From Ignavibacteriaceae bacterium (GTDB lineage: Bacteria > Bacteroidota > Ignavibacteria > Ignavibacteriales > Ignavibacteriaceae): DNA of 64,000 nt. Location of the stretch: contig JALNZG010000003.1 of assembly GCA_023229425.1 (NCBI GenBank), positions 1-64,000 of the forward strand, given 5' to 3'. The position numbers and the translations under genes are program-made. Within the stretch, counting starts at the first letter, position 1. The number at the start of each line of letters is the position of its first letter. The notes under the pieces were generated by a model. The model had not been told where the DNA came from. It made no database searches and saw nothing but the letters and a program-made list of their open reading frames with translations. Positions 1-8,298 of the stretch are shown here, one piece after another.

Positions 1-671
1 CGAACTGTTTTTCCTGTTTGATTGCTTACCCATTGGCAAAAATCATTAGCATCATTCCAACTCACATTTGTTATTGGTCTGTTCCCTCTTCCCCAACCAT
101 TATCTGTTGGTTTAGTTCTTCCGGTTGCATAACAGAATAAATCGTACTGATCAAGCGTTACTTCATATTTACTAATATTGAAACTATTGAGAGAAACAAT
201 GTGGATCGGTTTTTCATCGGGATCACCGATTTCGCTTCCCATAGAAAACGAACTGCCTTCTACTTGGATCAATTCAAAATTAATTTGAACAACGCTATCT
301 GTCCCGGTAGTAAACAAAAAAGGAACGGACCAGTCGGAAATAGTTGTTCCATTTGCGGCATTCACCCGCCAATAATAAGTTGTGTTTAATAAAATGATAG
401 TAAGGGTTTGTGAAGTTGTGGTGATACCGGAATAACTTTGTACAAAACTGGAAAAATTTGATTGCAAAGAAACTTGTAAGTTATAGCTCGTTGCACCTTC
501 GCTCTGATTCCAGATTAAAGTTGGCTTTAATAAAATGTTAGTTGAGTTGTCTGCCGGTGAGATGAGCGTTGGTGATGTTGGAGTTGAAGAGTTTGCCGGA
601 TTATCATCTTTTTTAGAGCCATAATTTGCAAGTAGAAAAAGTACGATCAGCAAACGAAGAATTCTTTTCAT
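1..671 (-). CDS. SUMF1/FGE-like domain protein with N-terminal FnIII-type domain (3' end beyond window)
   Basis: Only the first 223 codons are in the window. ATG at 671-669 is preceded by AGGAA about 8 nt upstream. A short hydrophobic leader (residues 4-15) is followed by a Ser/Thr/Pro linker. Residues about 35-120 look like a fibronectin-III-type domain (YNLQVS, YYWRVNAANG). From about residue 132 the protein shows the start of the formylglycine-generating-enzyme/SUMF1 fold: GSSFSMGSEIGDPDEKPIH, then YEVTLDQY and ITNVSWNDANDFCQWVS. In Bacteroidota such proteins are usually surface or periplasmic lipoproteins, and few have proven formylglycine activity. The leader ends LLANYGSKKDD, where relatives normally carry a lipobox Cys before SKKDD; here it is Gly (GGC). 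The catalytic Cys region would lie outside the window. Confidence 0.8.
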   Translation of the reverse strand, partial: MKRILRLLIVLFLLANYGSKKDDNPANSSTPTSPTLISPADNSTNILLKPTLIWNQSEGATSYNLQVSLQSNFSSFVQSYSGITTTSQTLTIILLNTTYYWRVNAANGTTISDWSVPFLFTTGTDSVVQINFELIQVEGSSFSMGSEIGDPDEKPIHIVSLNSFNISKYEVTLDQYDLFCYATGRTKPTDNGWGRGNRPITNVSWNDANDFCQWVSNQTGKTV

Positions 672-992
672 TTTCTTTTATTCCTAAAAAAGGTAGTGCA
701 ATTTATTTTATTAGAATACTAAATCCAATTATACAAAGTATTTTCCCGGTGTTCCAAATTATTGATTTCATTCTTATGTTTGTGGGGTAGTTAATTTAAT
801 AAATCACTTTACACAAAAAATGATGATTATCCTTAATCATAATCTTGCTCATAATCTTAATCTGGTTTAACTACATAAAAACGATAAAGATTAAGAATAC
901 GATCAAGATTAAGAAATTTTCTTTCATGATAACTGCGTAACGTGATTTAATAACTTGAACTCAAAATATTTTTTAGAGATTAGAGGAAGATT
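672..992. other. Intergenic region with TTAATC-type repeat, upstream of pdxJ
   Basis: This 321-nt region lies between the divergent SUMF1-like gene and pdxJ. No ORF or RNA gene was recognised. Its right half (831-934) holds the inverted TTAATC/GATTAAG repeat described separately. A ribosome binding site (AGAGGAAGATT) precedes the pdxJ ATG. Confidence 0.6.
831..934. repeat. Inverted array of TAATCTT words
   Basis: The left half reads CTTAATCATAATCTTG then CTCATAATCTTAATC. The right half reads AAAGATTAAGAATACGATC then AAGATTAAG, which is the reverse complement of the same words. The two halves can pair across a spacer of about 25 nt. A related array is at 4679-4789. It matches the general pattern of short degenerate intergenic repeats in this window; function unknown. 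Confidence 0.55.
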
Positions 993-1703
993 ATGAGATT
1001 TACACTAAACGTAGACCATATTGCAATTTTAAGAAATGCACGTGGAGAAGTTCAACCTGACCCTGTAACCGCTGCATTATTAGCCGAACAAGCTGGTGTG
1101 GACGGTATTGTCGTTCATCTTCGCGAAGATAGAAGACACATTAACGAACGAGATTTGCGTCTGCTTCGTGAATTAATTACCACAAAACTCGATTTGGAAA
1201 TGGCGGCGGTTGATGAAATTATCGCAATTGCTTGCGATGTTCAGCCTGAACTTGCAACCATCGTTCCTGAAAGACGACAAGAGCTTACAACCGAAGGCGG
1301 AATAAATGTTATTGATTCAATCAGTCTTTTAAAATCAACTATAAAAGATTTACACAAACACGAAATAGAAGTTTCACTTTTTATTGAACCTGAAATAGAA
1401 CAAATAGATGCCGCAGCCGAAATTGAATCCGATTACATTGAAATTCATACCGGAACTTTTGCCAACGCTTTAACCGAAGCCGACAAGTTCGATGAGTTGG
1501 AAAAAATTAGAATAGCTGCAAAGCACGCTAAGAAACTCGGACTTGGCGTTAATGCCGGTCATGGACTGAATTACTCAAACATCAAAATCTTCCGCGAAGT
1601 CGAAGGCATTGATGAAGTAAGCATTGGACAAGCGGTAATTGCACGCGCCATGTTTGTAGGATTGAAAGAAGCTGTACAAGAGATGATCAGACTTGTCAAA
1701 TGA
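993..1703 (+). CDS. pdxJ: Pyridoxine 5'-phosphate synthase PdxJ
   Basis: PdxJ condenses 1-deoxy-D-xylulose 5-phosphate with 3-amino-1-phosphohydroxypropan-2-one to pyridoxine 5'-phosphate, the last ring-forming step of the DXP-dependent vitamin B6 pathway, in the cytoplasm. The 236-aa protein is full length for this TIM-barrel family and collinear with it. Visible motifs are the N-terminal NVDHIAILRNARG, the HLREDRRHI segment with the catalytic His/Arg, EIHTGTFA near residue 150, and the C-terminal GLGVNAGHGLNY phosphate-binding segment. AGAGGAAG sits 7 nt before the ATG. No other B6 gene is nearby, so it appears to be a single-gene unit. Confidence 0.96.
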   Translation: MRFTLNVDHIAILRNARGEVQPDPVTAALLAEQAGVDGIVVHLREDRRHINERDLRLLRELITTKLDLEMAAVDEIIAIACDVQPELATIVPERRQELTTEGGINVIDSISLLKSTIKDLHKHEIEVSLFIEPEIEQIDAAAEIESDYIEIHTGTFANALTEADKFDELEKIRIAAKHAKKLGLGVNAGHGLNYSNIKIFREVEGIDEVSIGQAVIARAMFVGLKEAVQEMIRLVK

Positions 1704-1823
1704 AAGTAGAAAACCGGTGAAACAATCCGGAGATACTATTAATTCGGAAAGATGGGCATGCAACCAGCTTGATGTTAAAACAGGCAGTTAAAAATTTTAT
1801 TTGAATTAAAACATGAGGAAGTC

Positions 1824-4199
1824 ATGAAAAAAATTGTTTATTTTCTTTTCATTTTTCTTTTCAGCGGTAACCTCCTTTCTCAACCACTTCCTCCCAAACG
1901 AGAGTTCCGTGGAGCGTGGATTGCAACTGTTGTAAATTACGACTGGCCCTCAAAGCCCGGACTTAGCACTGCCTACCAACAAACTCAGTTGACTACACTA
2001 CTTGACGAACTTAAAATTTCAGGAATAAACGCAGTCTTTTTTCAAATCAGAACTGAGTGTGATGCGCTCTATCAATCAAGCTACGAACCTTGGTCTTACT
2101 ACCTCACCGGTCAGCAAGGAGTTGCTCCTTCACCATTTTATGATCCACTCGAGTTCGTAATTAAAGAAGTACACAAACGGGGAATGGAATTACATGCATG
2201 GTTAAATCCCTACCGCGCTGAAAAAACTATTGGGGCTTATTCTTTTGTTGGAGATCATGTTACAAAAATGCACCCCGAATGGATTCTTCAGATCAATACA
2301 TATAAATTTCTCAACCCCGGTATTCCGGAAGTAACCGACTATGTAACAAAGATCATAACAGATGTTGCGAGACGTTATGATATTGACGGCATTCATCTCG
2401 ATGATTATTTTTATCCTTATCCGCCGGATCAGATAACTGATCAAGACGCGACAACTTTTCAACTGTATAATAATGGAATAATCAACATTGCTGATTGGAG
2501 AAGAGAAAATACTAATTCATTAATTGCACAAATTAATGATTCACTTAAAAGTATTAAACCTTATCTGAAATATGGCATCAGCCCGTTTGGAATTTGGAAA
2601 AGTGGTGTTCCTGCCGGAATAACCGGAATGGATGCGTACAATGTTATTTATGCTGATGCAATGGCATGGCTAAAAAATGGTTCGGTTGATTACCTTGCAC
2701 CACAACTTTATTGGACCTTTGGCGGAGGACAAGATTATGCGACACTAAATACCTGGTGGTCCGATTCTACGTCAGCTTACAATAGACATCTTTATGTGGG
2801 GCAAGCTGCGTACAAAGCGAGCAGCTACGGCTCAAATGAAATCCCGGCACAAATTAATTTTAACAGGAACAATCCTAAGTGCCAGGGAAGTATTTTTTTC
2901 AGAGCGGGAAACTTTCCGGAAAATCCTAAAGGGATGACTGATTCTCTTAAGTATTCTCTAAATCGTTTGCACGCAATTCCTCCGATCATGAATTGGAAAG
3001 AAGTTTATCCGGTTACTCCTAATGCTCCGAGTAACCTTCGATTCCAATTAAATCCTACAAGCGGGAAATATGAATTTATGTGGAACGCTCCCTCTGTTGC
3101 GGCTGGTGGCGATACAGCTTCACGGTATGCATTATACCGTTTCGTGACAAATCCTTCAACGCTCGAAGATGGCAACAAAATATTCGGTACCACCGGTGAA
3201 CTTTCTTTATCAACAAAATATGCAAAAACAATCTCAACATCCGGGAATTATTTTGTTGTCACTGCCTTGGATCGTTTGGAAAATGAAAGCGGTATGAGTA
3301 ATGTTTTACAGCTTAATCCGGCGGACTTTTTTCCGAAAACTCCGGTTTTACTTTCTCCGGTTGATGATGACCAAAGTCAAAGAGATTCTGTCCGTATGAT
3401 TTGGAACAACGATCCGTTTGCATGTGGTTTTGCAATTCAAGTCTCTACTGATTCCACTTTCGTCTCAAACTTTATTGTTTACAAACCGGAAATTAAAGAC
3501 ACCACTTTTGTGCTGAAAGGGATTCTCCCTTCAACAAAATATTTTTGGCGGATAAAAGCAATCGGACTTGGCGTGAATAGTGATTTCTCTAACGTCTTTT
3601 CATTTCAAGCAGGTTTTGCAAATGCTCCCACATTAGCGGAGCCCAAACATACAGCATTAAACGTTCTGGTAAATCCTATTTTTAAATGGATGAAACAACC
3701 GGCCGCAACATCATACAGATTTCAGCTTTCAACGATAATTCAATTTCAGTCTGAATCCATGAAGACCGACACCGTTGTTACGGATACAACTTTGCAAATA
3801 TTTAATTTGGCGCCGTTGAAAAATCATTTTTGGCGCGTTAATGCTCTTAATGATTACGGTGCAAGTCTATGGTCGAGCACGTTTGGATTTAAAACTGCTT
3901 CAGCTTCTGCCGTGGAAGATGAGAAGCAGATTCCCGATCATTTTGAATTGATGCAAAATTATCCGAATCCGTTTAACCCGGTAACTACAATACAATTCGC
4001 TCTTCCGCAAAAAAGTTTTGTGACTTTAAAAGTATTTGATATGCTTGGGACGGAAGTGCAAACGTTAGTTGAAGAAGAAAAATCCGCAGGAAATTTTGCA
4101 ATAATTTTTGATGCGTCAAAATTAACTTCAGGAATTTATTTCTATAAACTTCAAACTGAGAATTCGATAGCAGTAAAAAAATTAATAGTGTTAAAATAG
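1824..4199 (+). CDS. Secreted GHL10-family glycoside hydrolase-like protein with FnIII domains and T9SS sorting domain
   Basis: The 791-aa protein has an N-terminal signal peptide (residues 1-20, ending LLSQ). Residues about 25-345 match the glycosyl-hydrolase-like GHL10 (DUF187/YddW) TIM barrel: REFRGAWIATVVNYDWPS near the start and IDGIHLDDYFYP carrying the likely acidic active-site residues. Two or three FnIII-like modules follow (about 400-500, 510-600, 605-695), with KYFWRIKAIG and NHFWRVNALN strands. The last 85 residues are a T9SS type-A sorting domain (LMQNYPNPFNP, then SGIYFYKLQ and KKLIVLK), so it should cross the outer membrane by T9SS and be surface-attached or released. YddW-like enzymes are linked to peptidoglycan or other glycans; the substrate here is not known. 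GAGGAAG lies 5 nt before the ATG. Confidence 0.9.
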   Translation: MKKIVYFLFIFLFSGNLLSQPLPPKREFRGAWIATVVNYDWPSKPGLSTAYQQTQLTTLLDELKISGINAVFFQIRTECDALYQSSYEPWSYYLTGQQGVAPSPFYDPLEFVIKEVHKRGMELHAWLNPYRAEKTIGAYSFVGDHVTKMHPEWILQINTYKFLNPGIPEVTDYVTKIITDVARRYDIDGIHLDDYFYPYPPDQITDQDATTFQLYNNGIINIADWRRENTNSLIAQINDSLKSIKPYLKYGISPFGIWKSGVPAGITGMDAYNVIYADAMAWLKNGSVDYLAPQLYWTFGGGQDYATLNTWWSDSTSAYNRHLYVGQAAYKASSYGSNEIPAQINFNRNNPKCQGSIFFRAGNFPENPKGMTDSLKYSLNRLHAIPPIMNWKEVYPVTPNAPSNLRFQLNPTSGKYEFMWNAPSVAAGGDTASRYALYRFVTNPSTLEDGNKIFGTTGELSLSTKYAKTISTSGNYFVVTALDRLENESGMSNVLQLNPADFFPKTPVLLSPVDDDQSQRDSVRMIWNNDPFACGFAIQVSTDSTFVSNFIVYKPEIKDTTFVLKGILPSTKYFWRIKAIGLGVNSDFSNVFSFQAGFANAPTLAEPKHTALNVLVNPIFKWMKQPAATSYRFQLSTIIQFQSESMKTDTVVTDTTLQIFNLAPLKNHFWRVNALNDYGASLWSSTFGFKTASASAVEDEKQIPDHFELMQNYPNPFNPVTTIQFALPQKSFVTLKVFDMLGTEVQTLVEEEKSAGNFAIIFDASKLTSGIYFYKLQTENSIAVKKLIVLK

Positions 4200-4200
4200 A

Positions 4201-4246
4201 TTTTAGCAGTTAACGGAAATAGCATATCGTCCGCACACTGCTAAAA
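4201..4246. terminator. Candidate terminator hairpin between convergent genes
   Basis: TTTTAGCAGT (4201-4210) pairs perfectly with ACTGCTAAAA (4237-4246) across a 26-nt loop. It lies just after the GHL10 stop and before the 3' end of the opposing thioredoxin-like gene. The long loop and lack of a strong T-run make it a weak call. Confidence 0.4.
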
Positions 4247-4267
4247 ACATTTTCTTTAGTTCAGTTT

Positions 4268-4612
4268 TTATTTCCCAAAATGTTCACCAAGGATAGTAGT
4301 CACTTGTTCTTTAGATTGAATACTACTGGTTGCTTTTACTACTTTACCGCTTTTGTAATAGACAACAAACGGAATTCCGCGAAACGACTCGCATTCTTTT
4401 AAATCACGTATAACGTGTGCGTCCGGCAGATCAAATTCCATATCGGCAAATTTTACATTCGGATATTCAGACTCTAATCCTTGCATAACACTATATACTG
4501 GAATACACATCGGTCCCATTCTTCCACAGCAAACCATTACGCTTTCATTTTCTTGCAATAATTTAGTGTGTTCTATTTCAGATAAAATGTGGGTTAAATT
4601 TGTTTGTAACAT
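4268..4612 (-). CDS. Thioredoxin-fold protein with non-canonical CC-GRMGPM-C active site
   Basis: A 114-aa single-domain protein without signal peptide, so probably cytoplasmic. The fold assignment rests on the C-terminal half: FRGIPFVVYYKSGKVVKA matches the thioredoxin cis-proline segment (normally GIPTLLLFKNG). The usual WCGPC is replaced at residues 25-40 by VMVCCGRMGPMCIPVY, with Cys28, Cys29 and Cys36. A CX6C or CC pair would be an unusual redox centre, and a metal or persulfide site is also possible. AGGTGAAAAC precedes the ATG. It stands alone between a convergent hydrolase gene and a divergent aldo/keto reductase. Function is inferred only at the fold level. Confidence 0.75.
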   Translation of the reverse strand: MLQTNLTHILSEIEHTKLLQENESVMVCCGRMGPMCIPVYSVMQGLESEYPNVKFADMEFDLPDAHVIRDLKECESFRGIPFVVYYKSGKVVKATSSIQSKEQVTTILGEHFGK

Positions 4613-4678
4613 GTTTTCACCTTTTTTTTTATTAAATGATTTATGATTTTTGTTTAGTTGGATGCAGTAATTTGCCTA

Positions 4679-4789
4679 TCGATTCTTAATCATAATTGTA
4701 TTATTACCGCCAGCCTTTGACTGGAACTCACTCGTTTTTTAGATCTCTAACTCAGATTAAGAAAAAGATCAAGAGGAAGATTGAGAATA
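4679..4789. repeat. Second TTAATC/GATTAAG array with an embedded CCAG...CTGG palindrome
   Basis: GATTCTTAATCATAAT at the left end and CAGATTAAGAAAAAGATC further right repeat the words of the 831-934 array in opposite orientation. Between them, CCAGCCTTTGACTGG forms a small stem. The region separates the thioredoxin-like gene from the aldo/keto reductase. Confidence 0.5.
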
Positions 4790-4828
4790 ATCCCTATTTT
4801 TATTTTACTAATTATTGAAAGGACTAAA

Positions 4829-5848
4829 ATGAAATATAAACTCCTTGGAAAAAGCGGGCTGCGCGTTTCCGAAATCTGTCTTGGAACTATGACGTTCGGA
4901 GAGGAATGGGCAATTGGAACAGGCAAAGATGAAAGTAAAAAAATTTACGACACTTTTCTCAATGCCGGCGGAAATTTTATTGATACCGCAAATCGTTACA
5001 CGGAAGGTTCAAGTGAAAAGTTTCTCGGAGAATTTATGCCCGCCGAGCGGAACAATCTTGTCATCGCCACTAAATATTCTCTCTATACAAAACGCGGAAG
5101 CGTAAATGATGGCGGCAATCACCGTAAAAATTTAGTGCAATCGGTTGAAGGAAGTTTAAAAAGATTAAACACAGAGTATATTGATCTGCTTTATCTTCAT
5201 GCATGGGATTTCACCGTCGGAATTGAAGAAGTATTGCGCAATTTGCAATATCTTGTTCAAACAGGAAAAGTTTTACACATCGCAATATCAGATACACCTG
5301 CATGGATCGTCTCGCAAGGAAATGCAATTGCTGAGTTACGCGGATGGAGTTCGTTTGTTGCTGTGCAAGCAGAATATAGTTTAACACAACGAACACCGGA
5401 GCGCGATATTATTCCGATGTGCAATGCAACGAATGTTGCGGTTACTGCATGGGCGCCTTTAGCAGGCGGCGCACTCACCGGAAAATACTTAAACACGACC
5501 GATGCTTCATTACGTTTAAAACCGGAAAGTACCCGGTTGAATGACCGTAATACGACAATTGCAAAAGAAGTTGTTTCGATCGCAAATGAAATTGGTTGCT
5601 TGGCAGGAAATGTTGCACTGAATTGGATTCGCAAACAAAAAGGGACGGTCATTCCAATTGTTGGCGCCCGAAAAGAAGAACAAATAAAAGATAATTTGAA
5701 TTGTTTAAATTTCGATTTAACCGACGAACAAATCTACCGGTTAAATGAGACCAGCAAAATAGAATTGGGCTTCCCGCATGATTTTCTTACATCAGATGTT
5801 GTTAAGGAAGTTGTATTCGGTGGGACGAAGGATAAAATTCAATTTTAA
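4829..5848 (+). CDS. Aldo/keto reductase
   Basis: A 339-aa cytoplasmic NADPH-dependent oxidoreductase of the AKR superfamily (voltage-gated K+ channel beta-subunit/YghZ-like branch). The ATG at 4829 is preferred because AAAGGA lies 6 nt upstream and MKYKLLGKSGLRVSEICLGTMTFG is the canonical N-terminus. The catalytic tetrad is visible: Asp and Tyr in FIDTANRYTEGSSE, Lys in VIATKYS, His in LLYLHAWD. The C-terminal NADP-binding loop (IPIVGARKEEQIKDN) is intact. The physiological substrate cannot be told from sequence, and no pathway neighbours are present. An upstream TTG at 4781 would add 16 residues without a ribosome binding site. Confidence 0.92.
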   Translation: MKYKLLGKSGLRVSEICLGTMTFGEEWAIGTGKDESKKIYDTFLNAGGNFIDTANRYTEGSSEKFLGEFMPAERNNLVIATKYSLYTKRGSVNDGGNHRKNLVQSVEGSLKRLNTEYIDLLYLHAWDFTVGIEEVLRNLQYLVQTGKVLHIAISDTPAWIVSQGNAIAELRGWSSFVAVQAEYSLTQRTPERDIIPMCNATNVAVTAWAPLAGGALTGKYLNTTDASLRLKPESTRLNDRNTTIAKEVVSIANEIGCLAGNVALNWIRKQKGTVIPIVGARKEEQIKDNLNCLNFDLTDEQIYRLNETSKIELGFPHDFLTSDVVKEVVFGGTKDKIQF

Positions 5849-5889
5849 TTTTTTTGTATCTTGAAACATCAAATTATTTCGAAAGTTTT

Positions 5890-6681
5890 ATGAACTGTAA
5901 ATTATCATTCATGCTCATTTTATTTTTATCGAATACTTTTTTTGCACAATCTCCACACGGGAAATTGTTAAAAAATGATTGCGTAGATTGTCATTCAGCA
6001 GAAAGATGGAGACCTCTTCAATCAGAGATGAAATTTGATCATCAATCCACTGATTTTAATCTCATCGGACAACATAAAACTGTTCCATGCAAATCATGCC
6101 ATCAAACATTAGTTTTTAGTAAAACAGATCAGAATTGTAATGCGTGCCATTTTGATGCTCATAATTTAACTACATCTTTTGTTTGCGAGAAGTGTCACAC
6201 ACCGGAAACATGGCTCGTTACAAATGTTCGAGCTTTACATCAGAACAGCCGTTTCCCTTTGGTTGGCATGCACTCAGTACTTCCCTGCGAAGACTGTCAT
6301 AAAAATTTCGCCAAATATCAATTTGATATTATCGGTGTAAAATGTTTCGACTGCCACGCAAGCCAATACTATGCAGCTTCAAATCACGCAGTAAACGGAT
6401 TTAATACGCAATGTGAAACTTGTCATAATCTTGCAAACGATTGGAGTTTTTATCACGATGGTTTATTCCCGATTAATTCCGGTTCACACAATGGAACTTG
6501 GAAAGTCTGCGGTGATTGTCATACTTCCGAAACGAATTATCTCGTTTTTTCATGTTTAAATTGTCACGAACATTCCCAAAGTAAAATGGACTCTGAACAT
6601 AAGGGAGAAGTTAGTGGATACGTGTATGAAAGCCGCGCATGTTATTCTTGCCATCCTCAAGGAAGCGGAGAGGGAGACTGA
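5890..6681 (+). CDS. Decaheme c-type cytochrome (exported)
   Basis: A 263-aa protein with an N-terminal export signal (hydrophobic residues 6-18, then FFAQSPHG). Ten CXXCH haem-binding motifs were counted: CVDCH, CKSCH, CNACH, CEKCH, CEDCH, CFDCH, CETCH, CGDCH, CLNCH, CYSCH, about one haem per 26 residues, with many extra His suited to bis-His ligation. No lipobox is visible, so it is probably soluble in the periplasm or held by its partner. The ATG at 5890 is chosen as the start of the signal peptide. Its stop codon overlaps the ATG of the following outer-membrane barrel gene (TGATG), so the two are translationally coupled and probably work together in electron transfer across the envelope. 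Confidence 0.9.
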   Translation: MNCKLSFMLILFLSNTFFAQSPHGKLLKNDCVDCHSAERWRPLQSEMKFDHQSTDFNLIGQHKTVPCKSCHQTLVFSKTDQNCNACHFDAHNLTTSFVCEKCHTPETWLVTNVRALHQNSRFPLVGMHSVLPCEDCHKNFAKYQFDIIGVKCFDCHASQYYAASNHAVNGFNTQCETCHNLANDWSFYHDGLFPINSGSHNGTWKVCGDCHTSETNYLVFSCLNCHEHSQSKMDSEHKGEVSGYVYESRACYSCHPQGSGEGD

Positions 6682-8270
6682 TGAAAAAAATCATGCTTCT
6701 CTTAATTGTTATTTCTGTCGGTTTGTTCGCTCAAAACGAAAGCAAAATAAATGGAACAGTAACTTATATCTCTTCCCAAAATTTTTATGTTCGTTTTGAA
6801 AATACAGCGAATATTTCCACCGGTGATACTATTTATATTTCCGAAACAGGGACAAGTATAGGGATCATTCAATACTTATCATCGCAGTCTGCAGCATGTG
6901 TGTATATTCAAAAAAGCGGTGTGGAATTAAATAGTCAAGTTTATGTTTCTTATAGGAAGCATATTGTTGACAGCACATCCAGTACACAAAAAACTTTGGG
7001 GAATGAAAATTTCTTCTCAAGAGGAATTAATCAATCGAATTCCAATAATCTTAAAACAAAAGATGCGTTTGATCTTAACGGAAGATTCTCTGTGCGTTCT
7101 TTTACAAACTATACAACAGGTATATCTCATGCACAAAATCAATATTTGAGATATTCTCTTTCGCTTCGCGGGAAAAACGTTGGAGCAAAAAATTTGGATT
7201 TCCAATCATCAACAAGTTATGGCTATCGCGCAGATAGTTGGAAGAATTCAGGCAGCGTTTGGAACAATCTAAAAGTTTATGATTTCTTCTTTTCTTATCA
7301 ACCGGAAACTTCTTATAAGATTCAAGTAGGGAGAATCCGGAACCAAAACCTTTACTCACTTTCAACATTTGACGGCATATTGTTGGACTATGCCTTTTCA
7401 CATTTCACTCTCGGTACTTTTGTTGGCTCACATCCCGACTGGAAAACTATGGGCGTGAATATAAACCTCATACAATACGGCGCATTCCTTTTGCGAGAAG
7501 ATTCGCTGGGAGCTGTAACCATGAGCAATAATCTCTCATTTGCAAACCAAACAAATTCCGGAAAAACTGATCGTAGGTTCTTATATTTTCTTCACCGTAC
7601 TCGTTTAACGGATTTCTCTTTCGCACTTTCTTCCGAATTCGATCTCTATCAAGTTGAGCTCAATAAGTCAAAATCAGTTTTTAAACCGACAAGTATTTAT
7701 GCATCTGCTCTTTACCGCTTTGATAAAAAACTTTCTTTTGATCTAAGTTATGATGCACGCAAAACGATTTACTATTTTGAATCATTCAAATCAACCATTG
7801 ACAGTATTCTAGATAGCAGAATGCGGCAGGGTGTACGCCTCGGAGTGCATTATCAGGTTTTAAGAAATTTGGGAGTTGGGTTAAACGGAGGTTTTGCCAA
7901 ACAGAATGATGATCCTCGTCCTTCGTTTAATGCCGGCACATCAGTTTCACTAACGGAAATCACGAAATTGAATTTTTCCTTTCTGGGTGATTTTACTTAC
8001 TTACAAAGTAATTTCCTAAATGGATTTGCATACGGCATAAAGTTCAACAAAAACTTTCTTGCAGATTATCTGAATGTTGGACTCGGTTTGAGAAGAGTAG
8101 ATTACCTCTTTGCAGGAAATACTTCAGACGGAATTGCACAAAACATTGTGAATGCCGATCTTCGCTGGCAAATGTTCAAATCTCTTTATTTTAATTTTGT
8201 TTATGAATTTGTATCCGAAAAAAGAGTAACGGCTAATCGTCTTTTTGTCGTATTAAGTCAATCCTTTTGA
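6681..8270 (+). CDS. Outer-membrane beta-barrel protein, putative partner of the decaheme cytochrome
   Basis: A 529-aa protein with signal peptide (residues 1-18, ending GLFAQ). Residues about 20-95 form a small beta-rich SH3/OB-like domain (KINGTVTYISSQNFYVRF). From about residue 150 to the end the sequence alternates polar and hydrophobic/aromatic residues in strands typical of outer-membrane barrels (for example RYSLSLRGKN, YKIQVGRIRNQ, LRWQMFKSLYFNFVYEF) and closes with LFVVLSQSF, an aromatic C-terminus that fits a barrel. It overlaps the cytochrome gene by one base. Together they resemble porin-cytochrome modules that carry electrons across the outer membrane, but no direct MtrB/OmbB homology can be claimed by eye. 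Confidence 0.75.
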   Translation: MKKIMLLLIVISVGLFAQNESKINGTVTYISSQNFYVRFENTANISTGDTIYISETGTSIGIIQYLSSQSAACVYIQKSGVELNSQVYVSYRKHIVDSTSSTQKTLGNENFFSRGINQSNSNNLKTKDAFDLNGRFSVRSFTNYTTGISHAQNQYLRYSLSLRGKNVGAKNLDFQSSTSYGYRADSWKNSGSVWNNLKVYDFFFSYQPETSYKIQVGRIRNQNLYSLSTFDGILLDYAFSHFTLGTFVGSHPDWKTMGVNINLIQYGAFLLREDSLGAVTMSNNLSFANQTNSGKTDRRFLYFLHRTRLTDFSFALSSEFDLYQVELNKSKSVFKPTSIYASALYRFDKKLSFDLSYDARKTIYYFESFKSTIDSILDSRMRQGVRLGVHYQVLRNLGVGLNGGFAKQNDDPRPSFNAGTSVSLTEITKLNFSFLGDFTYLQSNFLNGFAYGIKFNKNFLADYLNVGLGLRRVDYLFAGNTSDGIAQNIVNADLRWQMFKSLYFNFVYEFVSEKRVTANRLFVVLSQSF

Positions 8271-8298
8271 CCGCTTCATAATATCAACCGGAAAATCA

